A stretch of 64,000 nt of DNA. Origin: Hemibagrus wyckioides (Eukaryota; Chordata; Actinopteri; Siluriformes; Bagridae). Each line of letters opens with the position of its first letter. Positions within the stretch are counted from its first letter, which is position 1. The stretch lies in contig NC_080727.1 of the NCBI RefSeq assembly GCF_019097595.1, positions 12,640,501 through 12,704,500 of the forward strand, written 5' to 3'. The notes beneath the pieces were generated by a model. That model made no database searches. It worked only from the letters and a program-made list of their open reading frames with translations, and had not been told where the DNA came from. The position numbers and the translations under genes were made by a program. Shown here in pieces: positions 51,381-63,779 of the stretch.

Positions 51381-52139
51381 TCATTTTTATTTTTTTAATC
51401 CAATTTAGCCAATTAAGGCATAATACAAAGCAAAAATAGAGTTTAAATTCTAAGGGGTTAAAAGTTTAGGGGCTCAGCAGTGTTTTTTTCCCCCTTTCTT
51501 CTCCTTCCTAATGGTCAGAAACAAAGGAGTTACCCTAAGCTGTACTGTCAAGTGACCATTGCCAACATAGTCCTGGCTACTTCAAGTAATAAGTACACAA
51601 TAAAATATAAGATATGTTTTGACTCCATCAGATCCACCAAAAAAAATCAACAGAAAAATATTTTGGAAAATAAACCCAAGTGGAAATGTTTTGCCATTTC
51701 CCTTTTCAGCTCCTATATCTGATTTAAAGAACACAGTGTGTGACACCAGATATTAACATCATAAAACACATTATTCGTTGGTTGTAACAATAAAGGAACA
51801 AAAAATTTTTTTTTTCATTTTTCTCCTATTTCTTAACTTTGTGCAAACTTTTGCCCTGAGCTGTATCTCATAGTTGTGTTTTATAAATAATATATAATGT
51901 AGAAATAATTTTGTTAGGAATATGGACAGATTAGATTTGCATTAAGCAACAATTGCATTTTGCCCTACTGGCTTTTTTTTTTTTTTTTTTTTTTAGAAAT
52001 GTGGACTATATCTGTACAAACCTTGGCAGTAGTATTTGACCTTAAAGTATAGTAGATTAATATTTTTCATGAGGGATGCCAGTCCTTCAGTCTAACCCAG
52101 TCTGTATGGCTGTCTAGAACTTTTATTATTGTTTTGCCA

Positions 52140-52860
52140 GGCCTGCACTGCGTAATTCGATCGCGTTATTCATAGCATCTCTTAAAATGTCTCCCCACTA
52201 ACGTAGCGTGACATTATTGTTTGCTGGAGATAAATGGATTAACAGATAGCCCACTGCTGGGAAATTGAGCATCTATATTTGCACTGGATGCGATAAACAG
52301 AGGGCAGGGTCCTGGGATTTGCTTCTGTTTGCCCTGAGTTTGCAGTCAGCTCATACCTTTTGCGAGGTGTGTGCACTGAAAATGGCCCTTTTATCCATAG
52401 ACTGGGGAAAAAAGTAGGGGGGGAAAAAGCAGAGAAAGCAGGAGGCCTGGCTATGAGCAGTGCAAGGTAAAGCAGCCTGTCGTTGTCAGCAGGAGCATGC
52501 TGAGCTAATTTTACTCAAAAAGACTCTGGTATTCATCCGAAACGGAAATCCAGAGAAAAGTCAACTGAAAAATAACACCATAGCTCAATCTGTGGGCCGT
52601 GGCCCAAGTGGAAATTGAAATGAGAGACTTGGTGCCCTGAAATGGTGAGAAATCATGCACTCTTTGTGTGAAATGAATTCAGGCTTCCTCTGCAAAGCTA
52701 TTTAATTTCGCAGTATTAATCATACACCCCGGCTCAGCCTCCACGTGCCAGCACAAACAGAAAGGAATTAGCAGGAGGAAGGAAACGGGTCGCTAGGATC
52801 TTCAGCTGAATTGGATTTTGGGAGCCTAATCCTGTTGCCACAGATGCTTGTGCTAGGGTT
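52140..52860. other. Candidate cluster of conserved non-coding elements
   Basis: Long, complex, non-repetitive sequence with even base composition. Transcription-factor-like words include TAATTCGATCG, AAATGGATTAACAG (OTX/homeodomain type), CAGTATTAATCAT and AGGAATTAGCAGG. No splice-consistent frame. This is the strongest such block of the window. Confidence 0.4.
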
Positions 52861-53214
52861 AGAATGCTTAAGTAAAGACTAGACATTATAAATTACATTC
52901 ATGCTATGAACAGAAAGCATCTTAGCACCAAAATAACAGTAAATATATAGCTGCTAACAGCAGTCGATGAGGTCTGAGACCATAACATCCCATTCAAATT
53001 TTATGAAGACAGCTCAGGGTAAATCCGGTGGATGTCTGCTGAAAGTTGATCGATCAGCACGCTTAAAATGCAGTGTAGCAAATTTCAGCTTGAAGTGCTT
53101 GGGCTCCTAATAATATTAATAGCTAGCTGGCTATCCACTATTGTGCAACAGGTGCTAAGGTAAAGTACAGTGGAACATAAAGCCAGGTACAGCCTTTTTT
53201 TCAAACAGAGTAGA

Positions 53215-53395
53215 GTGCAAATTTACATTTCTGGCAGATGTCCTTATCCACAGCAACTTACAATTTATCTCATTATATACAACTGAGGGTTAAGGGCCTT
53301 GCTCAAGGGCCCAGCAGTGCCAGCTCGTGAACCTAGGCTTCAAACTCACAACCTTTTGACCAGTAGTCCAACACCTTAACCACTAAGGTACCAGT
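53215..53395 (-). mobile_element. tRNA-related SINE-like repeat
   Basis: Contains TAAGGGCCTTGCTCAAGGGC, CCCAGCAGTG and, at its end, CACAACCTTTTGACCAGTAG and CCTTAACCACTAAGGTACCA. In reverse this resembles the head of a tRNA-derived SINE. The family is very common in teleosts. Confidence 0.6.
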
Positions 53396-54896
53396 TTATC
53401 TCTGTGCCTTTCAAGACAGCAAGAAACAATCTTAATTACCTCTCTGCTTCATGGGTGAGGGACAAATCTGCCAACCCTATAGAGGACTAACACATAGTCC
53501 CACCCATTTTGTGTAAAAATGCAGAATCCAGTCAAATTTATACAGTATAACCCAGTCCCAATGTTCTACTGATCAATTCAAGCTGACTGAATGACACATA
53601 CATTGTCTTTAATCTTATATTCAATTTTTAACCATTTTCTGCTAAAACAGTACCAAAAAAGTCGCATCTCTAATAAATACATTTACCTGATTCTAACGCT
53701 CTACATCTGTTTGTGATGCCGAACATACACTGATTGATTTTATTTCACATTTCACAGAAAACAAGTACGCCACATCAGTGCACCTTTCAAATCAACAGAC
53801 ATGTAAAGATCCAGTAATTTCATCTATACTTTCCCTCTGACTAGAGTGACCTTTCCCTCTGACTAGAGTTTGAAAAGGGTGCTATAATAATTAAACATAT
53901 TATTCATGTTATTCCTTATATATATCACCTTGTGAAGCTGAGAAGAAGATCAGCGGAAACTCAGACTGGACCGAGGGCATGTTAAAACATTCCAATCTGC
54001 AGTCCTTGTGAGCTTCACCTCACTGACACAAATAAAGGTTTCATAAAATCCTTTCTTTTCTCAGCTCTCACTGACCCTTTCCAACCGTGACAGACTCAGG
54101 AAATGTCATTTCTGCCGTGCAGGTCCTGCTTTTCTAATGTTATGAGTCACGGTTCACACTGGGTGTCACTGGACACTCGTCCCCTGGTGAGAACTGGCAC
54201 CATCTCATACAAATGTGCAATAACTCTGCTTCATGGATTCGATGCCGACTCGAACACATGGAAAATAATGATCTGTTACTGGCTAATGATGTTATTTAAC
54301 AACTGTGCAAGTAGAGAATTAAAAATGTATTACAAATCTTCCCTAGTGGGATATAGTCTGTATTTGCAGTGATTAGTATAACTAATGCATTTCTGCTCCT
54401 TACATTCCACACCTACTCCACAGAGAACCTCAGCTCGGTCTCTATTCATCAGTTCAGAATTCTGAATACAGTGTGTTCATGCTGAGAAATGTGAACCAAT
54501 GTAGCAAGAATACACAAACAATGCTTAATATCTGGAAAATAAAATCTGGTCTTTTTTGCCTGTTCATCATGTACTATGAAACAGAAGGGGTGGGGCTTAC
54601 ACCAGGGCTGATGTTTAATGAAAATGGTGCGATGATTCTGGATGTCATCTTACATAATAATCTCTGTGAACCTTCTATTATAACTATTATTTATATTTAG
54701 TTTATGTGTAGCTAATATAGCCCAGTGACAGCCATGTTAAGTAAGAAATGAAACACAAAGAGGTGGAGTGATGGGGCTAGATGCAAAGCAATATTATTGT
54801 TATCAGACCGATGTTGATTATTTTCTTATAAGGGCATATCCTGAAGAATTTTATTCCTATTATACCAATATACATTACATTATTTTAGATTTTATG

Positions 54897-54937
54897 TATT
54901 CTTCTTCTTCTTCTTCTTCATGTTCTTCTTCTTCTCT
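54897..54937. repeat. (TTC)n microsatellite
   Basis: Imperfect TTC run interrupted by ATG. Confidence 0.9.
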
Positions 54938-55194
54938 ACTAGCATATAATGGGTACGTTTGTATGAGAGAGAAAGAGAGAGATTCATGACCAGCTCCCTT
55001 TATCAGCCCCTTGCCTGTATCTAGCCATCTTTATTCCTGAAAATTATTCGACATTGACCTGATTTGAGTCTTGAGCCGAAGTTTTGCAAAAAAAAGGGCT
55101 TTGTGAAAATAACTAATACAAAAAGCATTTTAGAAGCCATTACTAATCTGTATGAGTGTATGTGACTCAATATATATTGCTATCCACCAGGACT

Positions 55195-55560
55195 GAAAGA
55201 GTGAGGCGAAGTGATTAATCAGTGATTCATCAAGTCTTCCTGACGAGTGGCCACGTTGATGCAGCTTTAATAAGTGCGCAGTGTGCAGGCCATGGGAAAA
55301 GAGCCAGCCCTAATGCTGCAATTTGCAGACTGTGGCTCCTCGGACGTGAGGAGCAATAAAGTATGCTGACGATAAAAATGACACAATTACCAGAGCACTC
55401 CTGATGCCTAATTGCATCTGAAGGCGTTTTATCTCTTCCTTGACGTTTCTTGGTGAACTCCTAAGGTTTAATAAAAGCCTATTGGGGCAAACACGTCTCA
55501 GCATGGCCAGTCTGTCCGGGCAAAAAACGGGAAAGGAACGGTGAACCAATTTATCTCCTC
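55195..55560. other. Candidate conserved non-coding element
   Basis: Complex non-repetitive sequence with AGTGATTAATCAGTGATTCA, TGCCTAATTGCATCTG and GGTTTAATAAAAGCC, in a repeat-rich neighbourhood. No credible coding frame. Confidence 0.38.
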
Positions 55561-55733
55561 GCTAAAGTATGTTGGGGTTATTCGGTACAAGCCTCACATT
55601 TTCAAGCACAACTGATGCGTCCTTTATAGCAGGCTATTAGCGCTCTGACATTTTGTCCATCATCATAACGCAGGCAAGTGATTTAATAGCGCTTGAATAT
55701 ATGAGCTAAAAGCTTTGATCCACTACATGGATG

Positions 55734-55764
<31 letters not shown>

Positions 55765-55934
55765 TGGACCTGCCTTATGATTATAGTGCTTTGTCTAAAT
55801 GCTACAGCTTTGGGCTTAAATACAATGTCTGCATATAGTCTGGTTGCTTTTAGTTGAACACGATTCAAAGATAACCTAGAAAAAAAAAATCTAGGTAACA
55901 TTTCTGTTATTTAATACACAGAGAAAGATGTTGG

Positions 55935-56230
55935 AACTTTTATGGAAGGAGTCTCCTGTATCAGCACTTTGTAACAGTCTTGAAAAGTCTTCACAAGCAC
56001 CGAGTTTAGGTTTGGCAGTTTGATTACTCTACTTACTCGTACACACTCGTTTGGTGACAGTTTCCCTGCCATAATGTACATCATAACAGAAACAAGCTTG
56101 TCTAAGGCGAAATTGCTTTAAGAAGTCCTGTTATATGAATTGAAGTGAATTGATTATATTAAACAATAATAATCACGACACTGATTAAATGTCTATAACT
56201 TACACCACACAATGTTTTATTCCTTACAAG
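55935..56230. repeat. Dispersed repeat R3 (copy 2)
   Basis: Starts GAAGGAGTCTCCTGTATCAG, continues TTTGTAACAGTCTTG, and is followed by diverged sequence with AAGTCTTCA as in the third copy. Confidence 0.5.
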
Positions 56231-56339
56231 CAGGTCTAATGTAATACACAGCAGTAGGATAAAAGTGCATGTGCTCATTGTAACTGTATCTCTAAATATA
56301 TTTTCCTTTAGGTATTATTTTTTTTCCTTCAAAGTGGAG

Positions 56340-56520
56340 CAGCACTAATCTCTGTTACCCCATTTACAGGCTGGCCCTGATGATCACGTCAAGTGTGCGA
56401 ATTCAGTGAGATTTTCACTCATATGCTTTGTAGCAGCTGGAAATTTGCCAACGCCAGAGTGCCACGTTATTATAACAGAACTCAGCCTGAGTTATAGCTC
56501 ACTGCAGAATACGGCATGAA
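56340..56520. other. Possible conserved non-coding element
   Basis: Non-repetitive GC-richer block, for example GGCTGGCCCTGATGATCACG and GCCAACGCCAGAGTGCCACG. No coding frame. Confidence 0.3.
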
Positions 56521-57849
56521 TATTGTATTTTCTAGCGTTTATAGTCAGGGACCACGTCTGTGTGTTGTCTGTTCTTGAGAGAGAATATATGCTACACATC
56601 TGGTGTAAAAGGCCAGATTTATTACCATCGCAGCGCTGTATAATGTGTTTACGGTGTCTGGTGTATAGATTCCCTTATCTTTCCCAAGTACAGTGTTTTT
56701 GTTCTGACAGAAGAGAAGCTGCAAATCACAGGTTTATATTAATGTGCTCCATCTAATATGTTATCGTTTCTATAGTAACAGCTATTCACAAACACTCCAC
56801 TTGAACAGATTTTAGAAATGTGATAACTGTAAATAACATATCTTTGGGCATTCTAAAAAAAACTGGGGTTCATTTTTCTGTCCAGAAGTAATTAATGAAA
56901 ATTCTGCAAAACCTGAGTTTATGTGAAAGACTTTATTGTGCATGAAACATATGGCTATAAAAAAGACTACTGCAAACACAGCAACATACACACTGGACTG
57001 AAACACAGGAACTTATACCGGAGTGTTCATCAGGGTGAAACGAGACAAAGGAGAGGGTGACTGGGACATGTGATGTTCTGGGGCTGATAGGAATTGTAGT
57101 CAACCATGACACAAATAAGACAGAAATTCAATTAAAGAAAAGAAAAAAAAAAGCCACAGTATAAGAGGAAGACCGGCTTGACTGTGCATATGGTATCTAT
57201 AAGCCAACATGCTGCAGTGGCTCAGCTGTCATTAGGCTATTGGAAGATTTAGCAGACACCACACTGAGGAGGGAAGAGCTGTAAGATTTTTTTTATTATT
57301 TTTTTTTTCAGTGGATGAAAACTGGCTTAGAAGTTGGTTTGCCATGGCATCTTCTGTGAATGCTGTGCAACACTTTAGAGCCAACACTCATTTGGCCAAG
57401 TTTTCTTGTTACTGGTGCATTTCAAATAGAAATAAGTGACCGATCTGTTATGTGTGAACCTACGACGAGATACATACTCCCTAGTGTGCTGCGTGTTTTC
57501 ACTGAGCATCCAGAATACATCAGGGCATTAGGTTTTCTAATGACACATAGCCTCCCACTTTTCCAAATTATGCTGTGAATTTAATTTTTTATTTCACTGT
57601 ATTAATATACTGTATATGTTTGTGAACATAAAACAAATTCAGGCTGTTTTGTCCTCCTCTTGCACTTGTAGCTCATTGTGAGCTTTTCCTTTTATGTAGG
57701 TCAATTAAGTCAGCACATTTTCTGTAAATGCGTTAAATGCATTTAAAGTTGCTATTTATCACCATTGTGCATGAGTAAGAGGACAATCAGGATTATAAAA
57801 CTTTTTTTAAAATCATGTAGGTGTGATCGATCAAAATATTTACTCAAAA

Positions 57850-58165
57850 CTTTATTATCCATCTATCTATTCATCCATCTCCTGTAGCATCCTACACAGG
57901 GTCACAGGGAGTCCAAGAGACTTGGGGCACAAGGCAGGGGACACCCAGGGAAAAGGCCAACCAATTACAGGTCACAATCCCACACACACACACACACACT
58001 ATGGATAATTTAGAGATGCCAATCAGCCTACAACACATGTCTTTGGACTAGGGGAGGAAACCGGAGAACCCAGAGGAAACCCCCAAAACTCACTGCAAAC
58101 TCATTCATGTGCACATATGGCGGAGGCAGGAATCAACCCCCAGTCCAGAAGGTGTGAGTCAAAAG
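57850..58165 (+). repeat. Dispersed fish repeat, copy 2
   Basis: Contains GGGTCACAGGGAGTCCAAGA, CAATCAGCCTACAACACATG, GGAGGAAACCGGAGAACCCA and a (CA)n stretch at about 57983-57999. Non-coding. Related pieces lie at 50050-50285 and 19212-19300. Confidence 0.65.
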
Positions 58166-58169
58166 TGAT

Positions 58170-58330
58170 AACTGAAGTCCATTAAATATAACTATGAACA
58201 GATAAAATAATCATTGGTGAATTGCTTTGGTCTAAGAGAAATAAAATACTTCAGTATGTTCTGTTATAGCGTAATTACACTGTTGATTAATTCCCTATAA
58301 CAGCATACCTCCAAGTGTATTCTTCCCTTA
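58170..58330. repeat. MITE-like repeat shared with 16787-16900
   Basis: Shares CATTAAATATAACTAT.AACAG, and CCTATAACAGCATACCTC lies near its end. Class unknown. Confidence 0.4.
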
Positions 58331-58929
58331 TAACAAATCTCATTTCGGTTTACTATGGTTTATCTGTGATACTGTGCTTATTCCATCATATTTACCCACA
58401 ACCCTGCCTTGCTTTTACAGTTTAGACTATTGTGTAGTAACTACAGTATAGCCAAAGTTACTAGAACTTACCTAAAGCTAAGGAGATGTGTTATAACTAC
58501 AGAATTATAACAGTCCTCCAATATTTCCCTTGCACATTTGTCTGAATTTCACCATTAACCCGCCTCCTACAATGTTATTAATAAGTCATTTTTATTGGCT
58601 GGCTTACTGATCAGAACAAAACGTTTAATTTCAGGGTCAGGTAGGCACAAGGAGCTTTCCTTTTACTAAAGCACAGTAAGGAAGTAAAAAATAAATCCCC
58701 AAACTCACTTTTGCTGATATCTTCAGTGCACATTCTTAAAATGTTCTATATTTGTATGACTATACTGCTACTGATATTAAGACTACTAAGACCCAGTATA
58801 ACTATGTTTACTGAGGCATGTACCTGTATGCTAACTTACTTTACTTTTATTATCCCTAAATGAAAGCAATAAGAGTGCTAAAAGTGACCCTCAGACCTGT
58901 ATGTCTATAAGAACTCTCTGTAATATAAA

Positions 58930-59330
58930 TTAGATGCTAATCTAAGCTAGAACGCACGCCACCATTATTGTTTACCCATCCGAGCGAATGCTGACATGTG
59001 CTGCTTACATTAAGACATTTCCACATAAAAGCCGCCTCTGGACATGTCCGAGTCATCCTTTATCCTCATTATGTTACAGTGTTGGCTGTTAAGAAGTTAA
59101 TGAGCTGCAAGGGAGCGGTTTAGCCCACCATCATGACTTTGCCTCTCCTCCAATGGGACGTTTATGGGTTTTACATGCTAGTTTTCTGTTCAATTAGCAC
59201 CAGCGAAGAAGCTTTGGAGAGTGTTTCCAACCAGAAAATGACAGATAGCAGGAATCATTTGTTCCCTTTGGAAAGGAGAACTTTGTGCCACAGACTGATC
59301 ATTAAACTGTTAGAGTGCAATACCGAAAAA
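58930..59330. other. Candidate conserved non-coding element
   Basis: Long non-repetitive stretch with CACCATTATTGTTTACCCAT, GTTAATGAGCTGC and TTCAATTAGCACC. A short plus-strand frame (59133-59345) has no family resemblance and is taken as chance. Confidence 0.38.
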
Positions 59331-59659
59331 AATCAAACATTCTAATTATTAATACACATCATGATATTTTACAGAGATGCTGTTTATTCCAAGATTCGTT
59401 ATTTACAGTATAACACATTGCTGTTGGAGTGATTGGTAAATCTATAATTGGTAAGAAGGTGTTAATTACCAGCATGAAGGTAAATAACAGGTTTATATTA
59501 ATGCACTTGTTGCACTGATGCTTTTTTGTTTCTATAGTAACTCATACACAAGGGCTTTATTATCAGGCTAGATCTAAGGCTATAAATAAATGTTGTTATG
59601 AAAAACATACTGCATATTTTCTGGTAGCATGAAGCTTTATCTAAGTAGAAAAATTATGA

Positions 59660-60000
59660 GTAGATATTTAATGTAAGGAGTCTCCAGTGCCGGTGCTTTA
59701 TAACCAACCGTCAGGCGTGAAGCTGTAATTTGGGAAGTCTTCAGGATAGAGGAGGTTGAGCTGTGCAGCTTCTCTGTAACAGACTGCCTTTTTTTAGTGT
59801 TATTTTTGTTTCTCTTCCATTATAGCTGCAAGTTTCTAGGTTATATAGTGTAATAGTGTAGTAGGAAGTTGCATGTTCTACAACATTAAGTTTAACTATA
59901 AATTGCTATGTGTCATGTCATTCTTTAATTAAAAGAAAAACATCTGGAAAAGTGATGTGCTATAAGAGGAATAAAACACCTGTTGTTATATGAAAACAGT
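59660..60000. repeat. Dispersed repeat R3 (copy 3, longest)
   Basis: Runs from GGAGTCTCCAGTGCCGGTGC through ACATTAAGTTTAACTATAAA to GTGCTATAAGAGGAATAAAA. It thus links the R3 start with the motif seen at 16.8 and 58.2 kb, so these are parts of one family. Confidence 0.5.
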
Positions 60001-60023
60001 CAACTTTGCAGAGTGAATGATAC

Positions 60024-60028
<5 letters not shown>

Positions 60029-60099
<71 letters not shown>
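60029..60099. repeat. (AT)n microsatellite
   Basis: About 70 bases of alternating AT. Confidence 0.95.
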
Positions 60100-60103
<4 letters not shown>

Positions 60104-61599
60104 TTTTTTATTATATATATACTGTATAATTATATACAAAACTCTAATTGTTGTTATTTTTCAAAAGGAACAGTTCAGCCAAAATTGAAATATAAAAATT
60201 TCAATTTTATTTCCTTTTAATTTTAGTTCTTGTGTAAACAAGACTGAACCTAGTTCCTCCCTGAACACTGTGCTTCTTCCATAAAAGGCAAACAATGTCA
60301 ATTCAATACAGGAAATGGTGTCACCTAAGGGGAAATGGGAAGGAATGTCAGTGTTTTCATTGCAACTGCAACCCACATCTCAAACTGAAAAGGAGGCTAA
60401 AAAAATGAACGACAGTTTTAATCCTAGTGACTGATGATATTACTTGTAATGTTTGCTTGTGGATAAGAGCTTTTGCAAAATGTCAGTCCAGTAGAACAGA
60501 AGCTTCAGTTTTAAGCAGTTCAGCCTCATTAGCCATATTGGTTCAGTGCAAAACTTTTGGAAACATGGAAATTGTGTACAGTTCATTTCTGGCTCCTTTA
60601 AGAAATTACTACCATTAGTGTTTCAACCAGTTAGAGTTTTCTTGTAATTTCTGCAGCTAAAAATGCTGATGCAACTTTTATGCCTTTTTTGGGGGGGGAA
60701 ATCTTCTTAAATTGTTGAAAATACAAACACAGGATTCTTCCTTTAACCCATTTTACCAGTGCACTGGTGTTCCAATCAACCAGTGGAAGGAATTCAGACA
60801 TTTTTTAAATCAGTATAAACAAATGAATGAATTTTCTGGCAGTAAGTCTGATATAAAATGAATCAGCACACTTTAGGCTTTCCGTGTGAAATGTTAGTCT
60901 TTTCCTATTTTGGGAAAACTTTACACAGAATTTTTGGTTGAAGATAACGCCTTCAGAATGTAAACGCTTATGAAAAAGCACTAGGGGCATCTCAGAGAGC
61001 AGAAATGGAACAGAAATTCACCATTTACTTTGAAGATTTGTGTGGAAAAATACTAACCCTTTTTTTTGTAACTTTTGTATTAAAATATTGTCCCTAGTAG
61101 GCTAGGTAAAAACAGAAATACTTAGGAACCAGTATAAATGCTTAAAGCCCTGAATGTCTACTTTCATATGAGCCATAAACACCACTATAGAGTGTGACAA
61201 AGAACTTTAATGCTGAACATGGACACAATAAAACAGGACTAAATCCCTGTTTTTTTGGCCTCTGGGAAAAAGAGTTAAGCTTTTTAGTAAAGAAACACAT
61301 GCAATTACTTTCATATACATGAATCAACGAAGGTTTTGGCTGAATGTATGATGTATCTTAGCCCAAATCTGTGGAAAATCTGTGGTTATTTTAAACAATT
61401 GCAAGGTTTTCTGACTATCGTGGAGTTTTGTGTGACCAGACAATTGTGAAGTCCTGGAGGGATCAATAGAATATACACTATCAAAACAATTTTAAAATAT
61501 ATAGCGAATAGAATACAAAAGCTGCACTTTGTAAAACACTCTGTGATGAGATGAACTTCACTGAATGTATATTTCAACACCGGTTTGCCTGACAGAAAA
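60100..61599. other. Intergenic, no gene seen
   Basis: Includes GGAACAGTTCAGCCAAAATT at about 60169, a phrase like the end of a common fish MITE that also appears, inverted and altered, near 63321-63345. Confidence 0.4.
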
Positions 61600-61790
61600 C
61601 ACACAGTGCTGCAGTAAATGCGAAATAAGCCAGGGACGAGCCATGCGCCAGGCCGAGTGCAGCGTCTCATAGCATCTTCTTTCGACCGTGGACTGTAACA
61701 GCGGCCGACATTTGCATTACAAAGCCGGCATGAATGAGCTCTGAACACTGTTGGACTTGCTGCTGTTGTGTGTCTGTGGTCGCTCCTTTT
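61600..61790. other. Possible conserved non-coding element
   Basis: GC-richer, non-repetitive, with CAGCGGCCGACATTTGCATT (octamer-like ATTTGCAT). A minus-strand open frame of 140 residues crosses it but looks non-protein. Confidence 0.3.
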
Positions 61791-62277
61791 GTTGGTCACC
61801 AATAGCAATGAGGGGCGTAATTCAGATCAAAGCAAAGTCTGAAATGATTTGCTTGGAGTTGGGACCTGGAAAGACACTGCAAATGTTGCAGCAGGTAATA
61901 TTTCCTGTCCACAGTATTTCAGAGGCTCTAATAGAAATCACCTTCATCACCTTTTTTCAGAGGTAATCAAGTGCGGTGTCGACTATCTGGGATTAAAGAA
62001 ATGAAGCTTGATTAGATCACACATAAGCAAGCACTGTTACAACAGAGATGCGCCAGCTGACTAATTTTTAAAGAAGCACTCAGCATTTAAAGTGACAGTT
62101 TTACTTCTCAATCTAGCCATGTCCATCTAAAACCTTTTCTTTCAAATCACATCCTGTTCTTCACATCTGCTCATGTGAACAAACAGAGTCCCTTTTTTTA
62201 TCATAGTTTAGTGTCATTTAACACTACATCCAGACATAGCTTCCTAAAGTTTAATGTACCTGGTGGATGATAATATC

Positions 62278-62460
62278 GTTCCACTTTCAATTCAAATGTG
62301 TGAATACAGACCATCACTTTATTCTAAAATGTGATTTTGTAACTTTACAATGCTGTTTAAAGTCAATTTATTTAAGATTCGAGTGTGTATATCTGGAAAA
62401 CCTTTTAGGTGAGGTTGACTTGAATTTATTGCAGCTACATTACGCTAAAATATAAAATTG
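62278..62460. repeat. Direct duplication, copy 1 (without Tc1 insertion)
   Basis: GTTCCACTTTCAATTCAAAT, GTGTGAATACA and CCATCACTTTATT recur at 63085-63130. TATCTGGAAAACCTTTTAGG-like wording recurs at 63178-63200. Confidence 0.8.
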
Positions 62461-62602
62461 AAAAATTTCCATTGTCATTACATGCATATTCTGATTTTAC
62501 TTGGGTGTCTCTGGGTCACTGGGGGTGGAGCTTAGTTGTATTGAACAGCCAATCGCAGGTTACGTAGGTAATATACCAGGAAGTTATGTAAATGATAATA
62601 TA

Positions 62603-63082
62603 CACCGATCAGGCGTAACATTATGAGCACTGAAAGGTGAAGTGAATAACAATGATTATCTCCTCATCATGGCACCTGTTAGTGGGTGGGATATATTAGG
62701 CAGCAAGTGAACATTATGTCCTCAAAGCTGATGTGTTAGAAGAAGGAAAAATGGACAAGTGTAAGGATTTGAGCGAGTTTGACAAGGGCCAAATTGTGAT
62801 GGCTAGACGACTGGATCAGAGCATCTCCAAAACTGCAGCTCTTGTGGGGTGTTCCTGGTCTGCAGTGGTCAATATCTATCAAAAAGTATCCTTTAGGTCC
62901 TGTAAGTCCTTTAAGACCTGTAAGTATTTTTTAAAGTTGAGAGGTGGGGCCCATGGATCTGCTGCTAACATCTTGGTGCCTTATACCACAGCACACCTTC
63001 AGGGATCTAGTGGAGTTTTGGCAGCAAAAGGGGGACCAACACAGTATTAGGCAGGTGGTCATAATGTAATGCCTGATTGGTG
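62603..63082 (+). mobile_element. Tc1 family A, short copy with a different deletion
   Basis: 480 bp between CACCGATCAGGCGTAACATT and GCCTGATTGGTG, flanked by TA on both sides. The + strand from 62733 encodes [20 protein letters not shown] through the helix-turn-helix to VVNIYQK. It then jumps to the C-terminal region (GAGGTGGGGCCCATGGATCT on) and ends with GGCAGCAAAAGGGGGACCAA. The catalytic triad region is deleted. Confidence 0.92.
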
Positions 63083-63084
63083 TA

Positions 63085-63270
63085 GTTCCACTTTCAATTC
63101 AAATGTGTGAATACACACCATCACTTTATTTATGCTGTTTGATCTATATCTATAAATCTATAAAGATTTAAGTGAGTATATCTGGAAAACATTTTGGGTG
63201 AGGTAGACTTTATTAATTTACTAATTTACTAATTTATCGGTGCTACATTAAGCTGAAATATAAAGTGCAG
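63085..63270. repeat. Direct duplication, copy 2 (interrupted by Tc1)
   Basis: Begins right after the TA at the Tc1 end. The bases before the Tc1 (ATGATAATA, 62592-62600) match those before copy 1 (ATGATAATAT), so the transposon sits inside this copy. Confidence 0.8.
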
Positions 63271-63779
63271 TCCAAACGTGTTAGCTGATGGACTACATTT
63301 GATGGGAATTGAAATATATTTTGGCTGAACTTTTCCTTCAAGGTATAAAAAATATATAATGTGAATAGAGTTTGGTGAGATTGTTTTTTTTTTTTTTTGA
63401 CTCACTGTCAGCCTGCAGAGGAAAAGAGAAGCCTTGTGGGCTTTATGAGAGCCGAAAACACAACATTCATGCTGAAAGCAAATATCTGCAAACGGAGATA
63501 CCGTACAGAGTACTGTATATACTTTATAGTACACATTACTCCTCGTGTACATCAACACGGTTTCAATCGTACCAAAGATAATGTAATGATGCGACATGGA
63601 AAGGATTTAATGAGGTTTAAATTGTCTTGTAAACTCAGGAAATGTAACAACTATCACAAAATCTTCACAACAGGAATAAATAACTAATAACTAACTATAA
63701 GTCAGGTGTAAAATGTCACAGCCAGTTAGAAATCAGTTTTCAGTGGACTGGCAATTTAATGAACTGCTGAAAAATTAAT

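Noticed and set aside
61386..61808. 140-residue minus-strand frame
   Set aside because: Composition is unlike a protein and it crosses a possible non-coding element. No conserved motif.
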